A stretch of DNA of 64,000 bases from Levilactobacillus acidifarinae DSM 19394 = JCM 15949 (GCF_001434835.1 NZ_AZDV01000026.1:677551-741550); one strand, 5' to 3'. Shown: positions 10,673 to 20,426, counted from the stretch's first letter. Program-made: numbers and translations. Notes: generated by a model from the sequence alone, not told the origin.

Positions 10673-12484
10673 TTAGTTTTGTTTAAGTTGTTTGGCCAAA
10701 TCGCCAAATTCCTTTAACCGGTCGGCAAAGGTCTGAAAAGCCGTTGCCAGGTAGTCGGGCTTAGTCATATCCACGCCCGCTCGCTTCATCACATCCAGTG
10801 GTAAGGCTGAGCTTCCGGCCTTGAGGTAGCCCAAATAAGCGTCACGTTTCGTTGAATCGCCACTTAAAATCCGTTGAGATAACGTCGTTGCCGCCGCAAA
10901 TCCGGTCGCGTATTGATACACGTAGTAATCATAGTAGAAGTGCGGAATCCGGGCCCATTCATCGGCAATCTGAGGATCCGAAATCACCGCATCCCCGTAG
11001 TAACGTTGATTCAACTTCCCGTAATAGTCACTCATGAAGTCGGCGGTCAACGATTTCCCCGCTGCGGCTTGTTGGTGAATGTAATCTTCGAATTCAGCGA
11101 ATTGGGTTTGCCGGTAGACCGTTCCTTTGAAGCCATCCAAATAGTGGTTCAGCACGTAAGCGCGCACCTTCGGATCCGTTTGGGTTTTCAAGAGGTAATC
11201 GGTCAACAAGTTTTCGTTAGTCGTTGAGGCGATCTCGGCCACAAAAATCGAGTAATCCCCGTATTGGTAGGGTTGATTATGCCGGGTGTAGTGGCTGTGA
11301 ATACTGTGGCCCATTTCGTGCACCAGCGTAAATAGTCCTTCCAGGCTATCCTGCCAGTTCAACAAGATATACGGTTTAGTATCGTACATCCCACCGGAAT
11401 AAGCCCCGGAACGCTTTCCGCGATTCTCCACCACGTCGATGGCCCGGCCATCAAACATCTTCTGTACGTTGGCCACATAATCGGGGCCCAGGACGGCCAG
11501 TGCCTTTAACGCTTCAGCCTTAGCCTGTTCGTAAGTGTACTTCAGGCTGGGTTCCCCGGTAATTGGCGTGTACAGGTCGTACATGTGCAACTCGTTAACC
11601 CCCAACAAGTCCTTCCGTAACGCCACGTATTGGTGTAAGAGGTCTAAATGATCATTGACGGAACCGACCAGCGTATCGTAGACCACGGCCGGAATCTGAT
11701 TGGCACTCATCGCCGCTTCCCGGGCACTCCCGTAATGTCGCACCTGAGCCGTGAAATTATGCGTTTTAACCTCACTAGCTAACGTGGAGGCAAAGGTATG
11801 CCGGAATTGTTGATAAACGCTGTAGAGGGCCTTAAAGGCCTGTTCACGAACCTTGGGAGTTGTGGACTCCAGTAAGACCCCGTACAACCCTTGTGATAAC
11901 TTGACGTCGTGACCGTCCTCGTCTTGCACCACGGGGAATTGTAAATCGGCGTTATCGAGTACGCCGTAAGTCTTCTCTGACGCTTCAAAAATATCACTAG
12001 CCCCGGCTAATAACCGTTCTTCGGGAACGGATAACGTGTGGGCTCGTTGTTGCCCCAACACCGCAAAGAAGTGTTGGTAGACGGCCAACTTCGGCTCCGC
12101 AGTCATCAGAGCTTGCAGTTGCTCAGCGGGCAGGGCCAAAACCTCGGGTTCAAACCACGCCGTCGCTGTCGCTACCGTTGCCACCAAGGCGCTGGTCTGA
12201 TCAGCAAAGTCTTGATACTGAGCGTTCCCAGTATCTTGGTCATTCTTAAGTGACGCGTACACGTAAGCCCGTTCGAGTTGCCGGTTTAGGGCAAAAACGG
12301 CCGTGGTCACCCGGTATAAGTCGCTCCCACTAGTCGCCAAGTCCCCCTTCAGCTGGGCGACCGTTTGCGCCTGGTGTTTAATCTCGGTGATTGCCTGGGT
12401 AAACGCCGCATCATCGGCATAAATGGGGGTCAGGTCCCAGGTTAAAGCTGTAGGCACCGCGGATCGTTCTGGAATTTGTCGCAT
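10673..12484 (-). CDS. pepF: Oligoendopeptidase F (M3B metallopeptidase)
   Basis: 603 aa, the usual family length. A cytoplasmic zinc peptidase that cuts peptides of roughly 7-17 residues. The zinc site LVHEMGHSIHSHY has His389, Glu390 and His393; the third ligand is expected in the FVAEIASTTNE segment. ATG follows AAGGAGG at 9 nt. It lies next to coiA, as in the Bacillus yjbF-yjbG pair, with about 80 nt between them and no clear terminator, so co-transcription is possible. Confidence 0.95.
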   Translation of the reverse strand: MRQIPERSAVPTALTWDLTPIYADDAAFTQAITEIKHQAQTVAQLKGDLATSGSDLYRVTTAVFALNRQLERAYVYASLKNDQDTGNAQYQDFADQTSALVATVATATAWFEPEVLALPAEQLQALMTAEPKLAVYQHFFAVLGQQRAHTLSVPEERLLAGASDIFEASEKTYGVLDNADLQFPVVQDEDGHDVKLSQGLYGVLLESTTPKVREQAFKALYSVYQQFRHTFASTLASEVKTHNFTAQVRHYGSAREAAMSANQIPAVVYDTLVGSVNDHLDLLHQYVALRKDLLGVNELHMYDLYTPITGEPSLKYTYEQAKAEALKALAVLGPDYVANVQKMFDGRAIDVVENRGKRSGAYSGGMYDTKPYILLNWQDSLEGLFTLVHEMGHSIHSHYTRHNQPYQYGDYSIFVAEIASTTNENLLTDYLLKTQTDPKVRAYVLNHYLDGFKGTVYRQTQFAEFEDYIHQQAAAGKSLTADFMSDYYGKLNQRYYGDAVISDPQIADEWARIPHFYYDYYVYQYATGFAAATTLSQRILSGDSTKRDAYLGYLKAGSSALPLDVMKRAGVDMTKPDYLATAFQTFADRLKEFGDLAKQLKQN

Positions 12485-12563
12485 AAATAATTACCTCCTT
12501 AAGCGTTCTCTAGGCTTAGTTTAGCACTTTGCCTCCTTAACTCCCCCGGCAAGATCTTATTAT

Positions 12564-13637
12564 TTAGTCAGTCCCAATCCGTGCCGACCGCCAACGTGGC
12601 TGCCGGCGAATCTGCCAGCCGTCCGGTACGACCGTGAGATACCCCCGTTGAACCAGCTCCGTCATTAATTGAGCTTGCAACCGGTCAACCAAGTGGGGAA
12701 AACTCACGCGAACAGTCTGTTCATGACCACCCACTAACTCCAGGCAATGCTGAGCTAACGGGGCCAAGCGATTCGACGTTAACGGGCCGTTCAACGCAAA
12801 GAGGGCCGTTCCGAACAGGATTCGCCATAGGAGCAGCCCCCGTCCCAACACCGGTGGCGTACTCCCCGTGGTTTCAAACGCCTCAGGAAACCCCAACAAA
12901 TGGTGACCCCGCAGGTATAAAAATTCTTGGACGGCGCGTAAATTAGGCGTGGCACGGGCCAGTTCTTGCGCCCAATGATACCGCACCCGCTTCAAGGAAA
13001 GGCGGGGGTACGGGTCCAATTGGGTCGGTCCCGCTATCAGTGCCGCCAGATTAGCCACACTGGTCACCTGACCACCATAATGTCCCGCTACGTCCTGATA
13101 GAGGTGGTGCGTCAATTGTAACCGTTGCTGGGTCACGTCCCAGAATGGCAGACAAAGTTCCCACCGCGGCAACCAGCCCATAAAACGTTCAATCAATGCC
13201 CAATTTAACCGTTGTTGTGCGTAACGGTGGCCCAATAACCAGAACGGATAACAGCCGATTTTCTGATAACCGGCCGTGCGCGTACTCACCCCAGCGAGTG
13301 ACAACGGGCTACACTGAAACTCTACGGCTACCGGCTGGGAGGTTCTAGCCACCCACACGTCGGCGCGCTGCTGAATCATGGGCAAGACGTGCTCTAATTC
13401 GGTCGGTCCCCAGGGCGTAAAAAAATCCGCCAATTGGCGTTTCCCTGCTAAATGTTCGGGTGTCTCCCCCTCCCCTTGAATTACGCAAGGACTTTGGGGC
13501 AGGTGCGCAAAGTACGGGATGACCTGACGTCCCCGGTGTAAACGAACTGGTTCGTGACAGGCCGGACACCGATAATCCGGCCGACGCACCGCATTTTGCG
13601 CGTCTACTAACTGATCTGCGAGTTCTGCAAGTAACAT
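12564..13637 (-). CDS. coiA: Competence protein CoiA-like nuclease
   Basis: 357 aa, close to the family norm. CoiA proteins are induced with late competence genes and act on incoming DNA during transformation. The N-terminus carries a zinc-ribbon-like C-P-A-C at residues 25-28, the G-R-Q-V-I-P-Y-F-A-H segment and P-E-H-L-A-G-K, typical of the CoiA restriction-endonuclease-like fold. V-W-V-A and V-A-V-E-F-Q-C-S follow as expected for the catalytic core (Asp...ExQ pattern). Start ATG after AAGGAGGTGAG. Neighbour pepF supports the assignment. Confidence 0.88.
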   Translation of the reverse strand: MLLAELADQLVDAQNAVRRPDYRCPACHEPVRLHRGRQVIPYFAHLPQSPCVIQGEGETPEHLAGKRQLADFFTPWGPTELEHVLPMIQQRADVWVARTSQPVAVEFQCSPLSLAGVSTRTAGYQKIGCYPFWLLGHRYAQQRLNWALIERFMGWLPRWELCLPFWDVTQQRLQLTHHLYQDVAGHYGGQVTSVANLAALIAGPTQLDPYPRLSLKRVRYHWAQELARATPNLRAVQEFLYLRGHHLLGFPEAFETTGSTPPVLGRGLLLWRILFGTALFALNGPLTSNRLAPLAQHCLELVGGHEQTVRVSFPHLVDRLQAQLMTELVQRGYLTVVPDGWQIRRQPRWRSARIGTD

Positions 13638-13686
13638 TAGCTCACCTCCTTACCGGTAGCTCCGGCAAAGGAATCAAAATTAGGCG

Positions 13687-13721
13687 AAAAAATAACCCTT
13701 ATCCGTAATTGGATAAGGGTT
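13687..13721 (-). terminator. Terminator of trmB
   Basis: Perfect 11-bp stem AACCCTTATCC / GGATAAGGGTT followed on the minus strand by six T. Confidence 0.88.
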
Positions 13722-13735
13722 AGTCAATTATTAAC

Positions 13736-14383
13736 TTAAGCTTGCTTGGGAAAGTGCGCAATCACCTGGTAGATAGGCCCCTTCGCCGAGAATTTTTGTT
13801 CGTATTCGGTTTGGATATCTTCTACGCCATCGGTTGCTTGGTGCAGATCCAACCAAACCCCGTCAAAAACCATTGAGAAATTGTTCAGACTTTGTAACGA
13901 GTATTCGAATAGGCCCCGGTTATCGGTCTTAAACTGCAACTGGCCATCGGGCGCCAACACGTCTTGGTAATGGGCCAAGAAAACGGGCGACGTTAACCGC
14001 CGCTTCGCGTGTCGGGACTTTGGCCACGGGTCGGAAAAATTGAGGTAAAGCCCCGCCACTTCGCCGGCCGAAAATAACGTGTTGACCGCTTCGCCGTCCG
14101 TATGGACCATCTGAATGTTGGTCAGTTCGCTGGCCACGACCTTCTTTAGCGCCACGGCAATGACCGACATCTGAATTTCAATCCCAATAAAGTTACGTTC
14201 TGGGTGTTGCCGGGCCATTTCCACGATGAATTGACCCTTTCCCGTTCCGATTTCCACGTAAAGGGGTTGGTTCGTGGGAAACCGACTTTCCCAATTGCCC
14301 TTCAAGGCTTCAGGAGCCGTCACCATTAAATCATCATGTTCGGCCAGGTAGTCTTTGGCCCAAGGTTTGTTACGCACACGCAT
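13736..14383 (-). CDS. trmB: tRNA (guanine-N7-)-methyltransferase
   Basis: 215 aa. SAM-dependent enzyme that methylates G46 in the tRNA variable loop. YVEIGTGKGQF is the SAM-binding loop, FIGIEIQ the second motif, NFSDPWPKSRHAKRRL the TrmB hallmark, and FKTDNRGLFEYSL follows as expected. Start ATG after AAGGAGG. The preceding kinase-like gene is in the same order as ytmP-ytmQ of Bacillus. Confidence 0.95.
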   Translation of the reverse strand: MRVRNKPWAKDYLAEHDDLMVTAPEALKGNWESRFPTNQPLYVEIGTGKGQFIVEMARQHPERNFIGIEIQMSVIAVALKKVVASELTNIQMVHTDGEAVNTLFSAGEVAGLYLNFSDPWPKSRHAKRRLTSPVFLAHYQDVLAPDGQLQFKTDNRGLFEYSLQSLNNFSMVFDGVWLDLHQATDGVEDIQTEYEQKFSAKGPIYQVIAHFPKQA

Positions 14384-14446
14384 TTAAAACGTCCTCCTTA
14401 AGACGAACGGCGGGTATGGAAGTTGGCTCCCACCCCGCCGTCAAAA

Positions 14447-15238
14447 TTAATCATGAACTGACTCACGCGTCAGCTTTTCTAATAAGATCAAGTGTTGATT
14501 CATCAACTGGAACCGCTGTTGACGGTAACTTTCGGCAATCACGATGATGCAATGCATCCGCGCGTACCAATTGACACGAGCCGTTAGCGTATCCGTCACC
14601 TTCTCGCCGTAATCGCGCAGCCACCGTTGCCATTCTTCCAATGGCACGTATTCGCACAATAACGATCCTAGATCAAAGGCCGGATCCGCAAACGTCGCGG
14701 CGTCCCAGTCTACCAAATATAACCGTTGGCGATCGGATAATAACCAGTTTTTATGGTTCAAATCACCGTGACAAACTTCATACGCAGTCGTGGGCAATTG
14801 CGGTTGTTCCGCGTTCAACGCTTGGAGTGCGCGTTGAATCAACGGGTGTTGGCTGAGTTCCGGCGCAATGGTCGGCGTCAAACGGTCCAGCAATTGGGCG
14901 GGCGTCGTAGAACGGCCGCCGACTTTGGTCAACATGTTATGAAGTAATTCGGAATGGTGAACTTTGTGCAACAAGCGTGCAACGCGTTGTTGGCGCATCT
15001 CGATACGGTGAAGGGTACGGCCGTTCAGCCACTCTTGGGCGGTCATTACGTCGCCGGTGGCTAACCGTTGGGTCCAGACCAGCCGGGGCGTGATGCCTTC
15101 CATGGAAAGCGCGGCTAAAAACGGTGACGCGTTTTGTTTTAAGAAAACCTTCTGGGAGGCTTTCGTCCCCATAAACGCCGTTCCGGTATTGCCACCCAAT
15201 GGGGACAACTGCCAGCCATCACGTATATTTGGTGTCAT
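14447..15238 (-). CDS. YtmP-like phosphotransferase (aminoglycoside kinase fold)
   Basis: 263 aa. The catalytic loop CHGDLNHKNWL at about 156-166 and the metal-binding LVDWDAATFADPAFDLG at about 175-191 mark the APH/choline kinase fold. It stands 63 nt upstream of trmB on the same strand, as ytmP does in Bacillus. The natural substrate is unknown; antibiotic resistance should not be inferred. Start ATG after GGAAGGGG. Confidence 0.85.
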   Translation of the reverse strand: MTPNIRDGWQLSPLGGNTGTAFMGTKASQKVFLKQNASPFLAALSMEGITPRLVWTQRLATGDVMTAQEWLNGRTLHRIEMRQQRVARLLHKVHHSELLHNMLTKVGGRSTTPAQLLDRLTPTIAPELSQHPLIQRALQALNAEQPQLPTTAYEVCHGDLNHKNWLLSDRQRLYLVDWDAATFADPAFDLGSLLCEYVPLEEWQRWLRDYGEKVTDTLTARVNWYARMHCIIVIAESYRQQRFQLMNQHLILLEKLTRESVHD

Positions 15239-15299
15239 CGTGCCACCCCTTCCTCAATTTGTCAGCTATTGTCCATTTTAAGGGGCAACGGTGACAGCG

Positions 15300-16526
15300 T
15301 CAACCTTTATTTTTAGCCGCGCGCTTCAGACGTTGGGGCGTGTAGATTCGCGCCAAGTAGCCCACCTCGACGGCAGCGACCACCAGGGTGATGCCGGCCG
15401 TCACGAGGTTGTGATTGACCGCCACGACCACCAGCCACAATAAGATTGCCGTCGTCGTCAGGATTCCGGTGACCAGCGTCACGAAGCTACCTAGCCGTTG
15501 GTCCCAAGTCAACGGATACACGTGGGTAAACACGATATCGTCGTATTGCTGGAAGAACGGTAATAGCTGAAAGCCAATCAGGTAGATGAACAGCGCCGTC
15601 AAAACGACCGGTAACCATTGTCCCTGAATAAAGGCCAACAAAAGCATCCCAATCACGGTCAGTCGAACGACCAACCCGCTGAATTCGGTTCCCCGTAACA
15701 TGCCGCGACTATAAAGGTAGAGGTACGTTTTATCGTGCCGGACCGGAATCCGCCGTAAGAGGCCATCCAAGTAGCGGCGCCGCCGAATCGTGCCTTTGAC
15801 CATCGGCACGTCAGTGAATAGGTTAAAGAACCGGTAAATTCCTAACATCCGGTTATCCTCGATTGCGATTTGTTCCCGCCAGCGAATCTGTTGGTGTTCC
15901 CAGTGTTGTTGGAACCACACAATCACCGCAATGTCGGCCACTAAGCTTAACCCAATGGCGACGTACGGCGTTAGCCACAAGGCCACGGCCAAAATAATCA
16001 GGCTCACGCCCCACTTGACCGTCCAGTGGTTCATTCGGCGCTGCCCAGTTACCTGGTACGCACTCGCCAAATCTAGTCGCAGTAGGGTGTCTTTCAACAG
16101 CACCTGCGTGACGACTAGCCCGGCGACTTGGGCTAACGACCAGTCCAACGTGACCCGCAGAAACGGTGTCAAGATGAACAATAGAATCAGCTGCGTCGCT
16201 TGGGCCAACCATTGACTATACCGCCGAGCCACCACGAAATAGTCGTGCATCGCCCGCTCCTTCGGTAGTAGGAAGACACGGTCGGCATCTTCGATCAGGG
16301 TCGCAAATCGACCCACCTGTGCGGTGATTGCCAGAACGACCAAAGCAACCAGGGGGGCCCACCAAAGACCGGTCGTCAATTGCTTTAACACGTTAGAGTA
16401 GCCTAATCCCAGTCCCCCTAAGAAGAACAGTAAGGCAAAAACAAAAAAATCGTTAAAGACTAGCCGGAGATACTTCGCCATTTCCCGGAGATGGCGTTGC
16501 CGGCGTTGTTGGAAGAGGCCGATCAT
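15300..16526 (-). CDS. ecsB: ABC transporter permease EcsB
   Basis: 408 aa with about nine hydrophobic segments, the permease of the Ecs exporter. In Bacillus Ecs affects secretion, proteolysis of membrane substrates and competence. The ATG overlaps ecsA by 4 nt. Charged, His-rich segment around residues 205-235 (WFQQHWEHQQIRW) lies between membrane spans. EcsC is not found next to it. The product should sit in the membrane with EcsA. Confidence 0.9.
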   Translation of the reverse strand: MIGLFQQRRQRHLREMAKYLRLVFNDFFVFALLFFLGGLGLGYSNVLKQLTTGLWWAPLVALVVLAITAQVGRFATLIEDADRVFLLPKERAMHDYFVVARRYSQWLAQATQLILLFILTPFLRVTLDWSLAQVAGLVVTQVLLKDTLLRLDLASAYQVTGQRRMNHWTVKWGVSLIILAVALWLTPYVAIGLSLVADIAVIVWFQQHWEHQQIRWREQIAIEDNRMLGIYRFFNLFTDVPMVKGTIRRRRYLDGLLRRIPVRHDKTYLYLYSRGMLRGTEFSGLVVRLTVIGMLLLAFIQGQWLPVVLTALFIYLIGFQLLPFFQQYDDIVFTHVYPLTWDQRLGSFVTLVTGILTTTAILLWLVVVAVNHNLVTAGITLVVAAVEVGYLARIYTPQRLKRAAKNKG

Positions 16527-17257
16527 GCGCGGTCGACCTTGGTCATCGACAGGTAAATATCGTTCAGTGATTCCCCCGCTTCCGGAAGAGCGGCTTGTAA
16601 CTCACTTAACGTGCCTTCAGTCTCGACCTGACCCGAATGGAGCAACACGAACCGGTCACAGTAACGTTGGGCCGTGTCCAAAACGTGGGTCGACATCAAA
16701 ATGCTGGCGCCCCGCTGTTTCCGTTGCTCGATTAAGTTCAACAAATCATTGACCGCCAGCGGATCTAGCCCTAAGAAGGGTTCGTCGATAATGAACAACT
16801 TGGCTTGGGTCAAAAAGGCGCAAACGATCATCACCTTTTGTTTCATCCCCTTGGAAAAGTTCGCGGGGAACCAGTCCAACTTGTTATCTAGCCGGAAGGT
16901 CTTGAGTAACTCGTGGGCCGTCACCCAAGCCTTTTCTTGGTCCAGGTCGTAAGCCATCATGGTCATTTCCAGGTGTTCGCGTAACGTCAATTCCTGATAC
17001 AACACCGGTGTTTCGGGAATATAAGCAATTTGTTGCTTATACGCCTGACTATCCTGAGCGATGGTGACGCCGTTGATGGTGATTTCCCCTTTATGGGGCG
17101 TTAAGAGCCCAATAATGTGGTTAATCGTGGTTGATTTCCCTGCCCCGTTCAGGCCAATTAAGCCGACCAATTCACCGTCCCGCACGTCAAAACTAATATC
17201 CTTTAAGACGGGAATTTGGGAGTACCCTCCCACGACATGGCTAACCGTTAATGCCAT
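16523..17257 (-). CDS. ecsA: ABC transporter ATP-binding protein EcsA
   Basis: 244 aa. Walker A GLNGAGKST at 35-43, signature FSKGMKQK, Walker B LFIIDEPFLGLDP, and the switch His in MSTHVLD. It energises EcsB, with which it overlaps (ATGA). Start ATG after AAGGGAT. Divergent from the HIT gene, the same arrangement as hit-ecsAB in Bacillus. Confidence 0.95.
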   Translation of the reverse strand: MALTVSHVVGGYSQIPVLKDISFDVRDGELVGLIGLNGAGKSTTINHIIGLLTPHKGEITINGVTIAQDSQAYKQQIAYIPETPVLYQELTLREHLEMTMMAYDLDQEKAWVTAHELLKTFRLDNKLDWFPANFSKGMKQKVMIVCAFLTQAKLFIIDEPFLGLDPLAVNDLLNLIEQRKQRGASILMSTHVLDTAQRYCDRFVLLHSGQVETEGTLSELQAALPEAGESLNDIYLSMTKVDRA

Positions 17258-17303
17258 CGAATCATCCCTTCATGTTTAAAATTACTGACGAATCGTCATG
17301 TTT

Positions 17304-17354
17304 CAGCGAAAACCGGTTACCCTTAATGCCGTTTCGCTTGACCGGTTTTCGCTG
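17304..17354. repeat. Perfect 14-bp inverted repeat between ecsA and hit
   Basis: CAGCGAAAACCGGT at 17304-17317 and its exact complement at 17341-17354, with a 23-nt spacer. No long T run follows on either strand, so a simple terminator is not clear. It lies between the divergent starts and could be an operator, an RNA hairpin or an antisense terminator. Confidence 0.7.
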
Positions 17355-17479
17355 CTCGTTTTCTCTCCGTTGAACCGCCTTATTATACCATAGCTCCCCG
17401 GGCAAACGAGTAATGCGGCTAAACCCAGACCCGTTGGTGGTGTATAATGAATGAAATCACAACGAAAGAAGGAGTTTCC

Positions 17480-17938
17480 ATGGAACCAATGACCCTTGAC
17501 CCCCACTATGACGACGATTGCATCTTCTGCAAGATTCTCAAGGGGGACATCCCGAGTTATACCGTTTATGAAGACAACATTGTGAAAGCCTTTTTGGACA
17601 TCTCGCAAGGCACTCCCGGCCACACGCTGGTGATTCCTAAGACCCACGTCCAAGACATCTTTGCCTACGACACGGATCTGGCTGCCGCCGTTTTTGCGCG
17701 CATTCCGAAGATTGCCCGGGCCGTCAAAGCCGCTGACCCGACCATCATTGGGATGAACATCGTCAACAATAACGGTAAGGTTGCCTACCAGTCCGTCTTT
17801 CACTCCCACTTCCACCTGGTCCCCCGTTACAGCGATGATGATGACTTCAAGATGATTTTTAAGGATAATTCGGGGAACTACACCCCGGCCAAATACGCGG
17901 CCATTCAAGCGCAAATCAAGGCGCAACTGGAGGATTAA
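17480..17938 (+). CDS. hit: HIT family nucleotide-binding protein
   Basis: 152 aa from ATG at 17480, which has AAGGAG 5 nt upstream; an in-frame ATG at 17447 lies over the -10 box. HSHFHLV with His108, His110 and His112 is the histidine triad. C14xxC17 near the N-terminus is typical of the Hint-like branch. These are nucleoside phosphoramidate or dinucleotide hydrolases. TATAAT at 17443-17448 is the probable -10. A YhaH-like gene follows after 3 nt. Confidence 0.93.
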   Translation: MEPMTLDPHYDDDCIFCKILKGDIPSYTVYEDNIVKAFLDISQGTPGHTLVIPKTHVQDIFAYDTDLAAAVFARIPKIARAVKAADPTIIGMNIVNNNGKVAYQSVFHSHFHLVPRYSDDDDFKMIFKDNSGNYTPAKYAAIQAQIKAQLED

Positions 17939-17941
17939 CTT

Positions 17942-18268
17942 ATGGGATTAGGACGCTTTGTGGCCGGCGTTAGTTTAGCTGCCGGTGTTGGTTTAGCAAC
18001 CTATCTAACTTTGACGCAACAAGACCCCCTGACTTGGGGGAAGAAAGTCCAACGTTCCGTTCAACAAACGGCCCAACAACTCGACGATGTTCGCCAAGCT
18101 AAGGACCAGGTCGCCACTAACGCTCAGCAGCTTGCTACCGCGCTGGAAGATGGCACGCAAACTTTAAACGCGATTCAGACGCAAATTGACAAGTTTCAAT
18201 TTAAGGTGGCCCCCCGGGTGGCCGTGATCGAAGAGACTTTGGCCCGTCTGGAAGATCGCGAATCTTGA
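17942..18268 (+). CDS. YhaH/YtxH-like small membrane-anchored protein
   Basis: 108 aa. One N-terminal hydrophobic segment (about 5-25) followed by a long amphipathic, Gln/Ala-rich helix that looks like a coiled coil (about 35-105). Begins 3 nt after hit, so it is co-transcribed. The place between hit and prsA matches the yhaH neighbourhood of Bacillus. No enzymatic motif; function unknown. Confidence 0.75.
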   Translation: MGLGRFVAGVSLAAGVGLATYLTLTQQDPLTWGKKVQRSVQQTAQQLDDVRQAKDQVATNAQQLATALEDGTQTLNAIQTQIDKFQFKVAPRVAVIEETLARLEDRES

Positions 18269-18374
18269 AGGTTTTGTAAAAGTTCCGGGACCTTTTTAGG
18301 TTTGCCAATTTTTGTGTTATGATGTCTGAGTATGGTGTTTACACCAATTTTGATGAATGGATGTGTTGAGGAAT

Positions 18375-19286
18375 ATGAAGAAATGGTTTATCGCCCTGGC
18401 CGGCGTGCTCTTAGCTGTCACGCTTGCCGGTTGTGGGAGCCAGACCGTTGCCACGACTAATGGTGGCAAAATCACCGAAAGTGCCTACTACAGCAGTTTG
18501 AAGGGGACTTCTTCCGGTAAGCAAGTCTTGCAACAAATGATCTTAAATAAGGTCTTAGAAAAGCAATACGGTAGCAAGGTCAGCAAGTCGGCCGTTACCA
18601 AGCAATTCGACAAGTACAAGTCTCAATACGGTTCTTCCTTTAACAGTGTTCTGTCCCAAAGCGGCATGACGCAAGCCGGTTTAAAGACCGAAATTCGGTC
18701 GAACTTATTACTGAAGGAAGCCGTTAAGGACAACGTTAAGGTGACTAACGCGCAACTGGAGAAGCAATTCAAGAGTTACGAACCTAAGGTCACGGTTGCC
18801 CACATCTTAGTGGCTAAGAAGTCGACTGCGAACACCATCATCAGCGACTTAAAGGACACTAAGAAGAGTAACTTAACGACTGAATTCACTAAGTTAGCTA
18901 AGAAGTACTCCACGGATACGGCGACTAAGAACAAGGGTGGCGCTTTATCTGCCTTTGATAGTACCGATACTTCCTTAGACTCGACCTTCAAGAAGGCGGC
19001 CTTCAAGTTACAGACTGACGAATACACCAGGACGCCAGTTAAGACGCAATACGGTTACCACGTCATCTTAATGAAGAACAACCCTGGTAAGGGTACGCTG
19101 AAGCAACACAAGGCTGAATTAACGCAACAAATTATCGACAACGATATGAATGACAGCACTGTCTTGCACAACGTGGTTTCCAAGGTCTTGAAGAAGGGTA
19201 ACGTTTCCATCAAGGATAACGATTTGAAGAACATCTTGTCCGACTACCTGTCCTCAAGCAGTGCTTCTTCCTCTTCTTCCAAGTAA
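18375..19286 (+). CDS. prsA: Foldase PrsA, parvulin-type peptidyl-prolyl isomerase lipoprotein
   Basis: About 303 aa from ATG at 18375, which gives a clean lipoprotein signal [20 protein letters not shown] with Cys20 as the lipidated residue; an upstream in-frame ATG at 18357 lacks a good binding site. The parvulin domain spans about 130-235 (VAHILVAKK ... [12 protein letters not shown]). The C-terminus ends in a Ser tail. PrsA folds exported proteins at the membrane surface, including penicillin-binding proteins. The coding sequence uses many Lys AAG codons. Confidence 0.94.
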   Translation: MKKWFIALAGVLLAVTLAGCGSQTVATTNGGKITESAYYSSLKGTSSGKQVLQQMILNKVLEKQYGSKVSKSAVTKQFDKYKSQYGSSFNSVLSQSGMTQAGLKTEIRSNLLLKEAVKDNVKVTNAQLEKQFKSYEPKVTVAHILVAKKSTANTIISDLKDTKKSNLTTEFTKLAKKYSTDTATKNKGGALSAFDSTDTSLDSTFKKAAFKLQTDEYTRTPVKTQYGYHVILMKNNPGKGTLKQHKAELTQQIIDNDMNDSTVLHNVVSKVLKKGNVSIKDNDLKNILSDYLSSSSASSSSSK

Positions 19287-19305
19287 TTTTAACGCAACTT
19301 TTAAA

Positions 19306-19339
19306 GAGCACGCTTCGCCAATTGACGAGCGTGTTTTTT
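19306..19339 (+). terminator. Terminator of prsA
   Basis: CACGCT paired with AGCGTG, extended by neighbouring bases, followed by six T. Confidence 0.8.
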
Positions 19340-19391
19340 ATTTCGGCTAATTACCCCTCCCCCGCTTCTCCCCCCATTCCACACATAATGC

Positions 19392-19434
19392 AAAAAAAGT
19401 AGTCGCACCGATCAGATTTGACCGGGCGACTACT
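19392..19434 (-). terminator. Terminator of yhaM
   Basis: AGTAGTCGC paired with GCGACTACT, followed on the minus strand by seven T. Confidence 0.85.
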
Positions 19435-19435
19435 T

Positions 19436-20413
19436 TTAATTTTCGGGTTTAGGCTGGCTTTGCGGTTGGTTGGGCCGGTAGAAACGCCGCCCGTCCAAGG
19501 CAAAGACGCGTTCGGAAAACTCGCCGGGCGCTGTGTGATCAACTACCGTGTCGAGCATCATGATCGAGGCATCGAGTTCGTCGAGTTGGTGTAAAACTTC
19601 GGCTTCCCGTAACGCCGGCCGTACCGGCGAACCGTATTCTAACAACCCATGGTGACTTAACACCATGTGCCGGAGTAATAACACATCTTCGGCCTGTGGG
19701 TCTAACTTCAACGGATCACACGCGCGCACCAGTTCACCGTCGAGAAGCACAATGTGGCCCACCAGGTTCCCCGCTAACGTGTAAGTGGTCGCTTTGGGGC
19801 CGGACAACTCAATGGTCTTTCCCAGGTCGTGGAGAATCGCTCCCGCGTAAAGTAACGAACTGTTGAGATCTGGGTATTGGGTCACCACGTGATGCGCGAG
19901 TTTCAGGATTGAGATCGTGTGAAACGCCAGTCCGCCCTGAAAGGCGTGATGGTTACTCTTGGCCGCCGGGTACGTGAAGAACTGGTCGCGATACTGCGTG
20001 AGCAACTTCCGTACCAGGCGTTGCCAGGTGGGCTGTTCAATTTCAAAAATCGTCTGATTAACGTAATCCTCCATCGCCTCACGGGTCATCGGGGCCCGTT
20101 CGATGAAGTCACCCGCGGTCAGTCCGGTCTCCGCCGGTGCTACCTGCAGATGAAGAATCTTGATCTGCGGGTGCGTCTGGTACTTCTCCCGCCGACCTTG
20201 CAAGTGAACTACCTGTCCCGCCACAAAGTTCTCAATATCACTCGGCGACGCGTCCCAATATTTACCGGAAATCTCACCCGAACGGTCCTCGAACACCATG
20301 GCGATGTAGGGTTTCCCGTTCTTCGCCGTCCGAACATCGGCGGACTTCAGTAAGACGTAGAGGTCCACCGCGTCGTCCACGGCATAGTCTAACAACTGTT
20401 TCTTGGTCGTCAT
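19436..20413 (-). CDS. yhaM: 3'-5' exoribonuclease YhaM
   Basis: 325 aa. N-terminal OB fold (about 15-95) for nucleic acid binding and an HD domain with His195-Asp196 (GAILHDLGKT) and upstream HHAFQGGLAFHT ligands. Acts on short RNA and single-stranded DNA ends. Start ATG after AGGAGGG. It is the last gene of the yheA-yhaO-yhaN-yhaM series, 13 nt after yhaN. Confidence 0.94.
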   Translation of the reverse strand: MTTKKQLLDYAVDDAVDLYVLLKSADVRTAKNGKPYIAMVFEDRSGEISGKYWDASPSDIENFVAGQVVHLQGRREKYQTHPQIKILHLQVAPAETGLTAGDFIERAPMTREAMEDYVNQTIFEIEQPTWQRLVRKLLTQYRDQFFTYPAAKSNHHAFQGGLAFHTISILKLAHHVVTQYPDLNSSLLYAGAILHDLGKTIELSGPKATTYTLAGNLVGHIVLLDGELVRACDPLKLDPQAEDVLLLRHMVLSHHGLLEYGSPVRPALREAEVLHQLDELDASIMMLDTVVDHTAPGEFSERVFALDGRRFYRPNQPQSQPKPEN

Positions 20414-20426
20414 TTGAAAATCCCTC

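Noticed and set aside
14447-15238. Aminoglycoside resistance gene
   Set aside because: Only the kinase fold is shared; synteny with trmB identifies it as a YtmP-like housekeeping protein.
17303-17926. 207-codon minus-strand frame opposite hit
   Set aside because: It is the antisense of the HIT gene with no binding site; the histidine triad shows the plus strand is coding.
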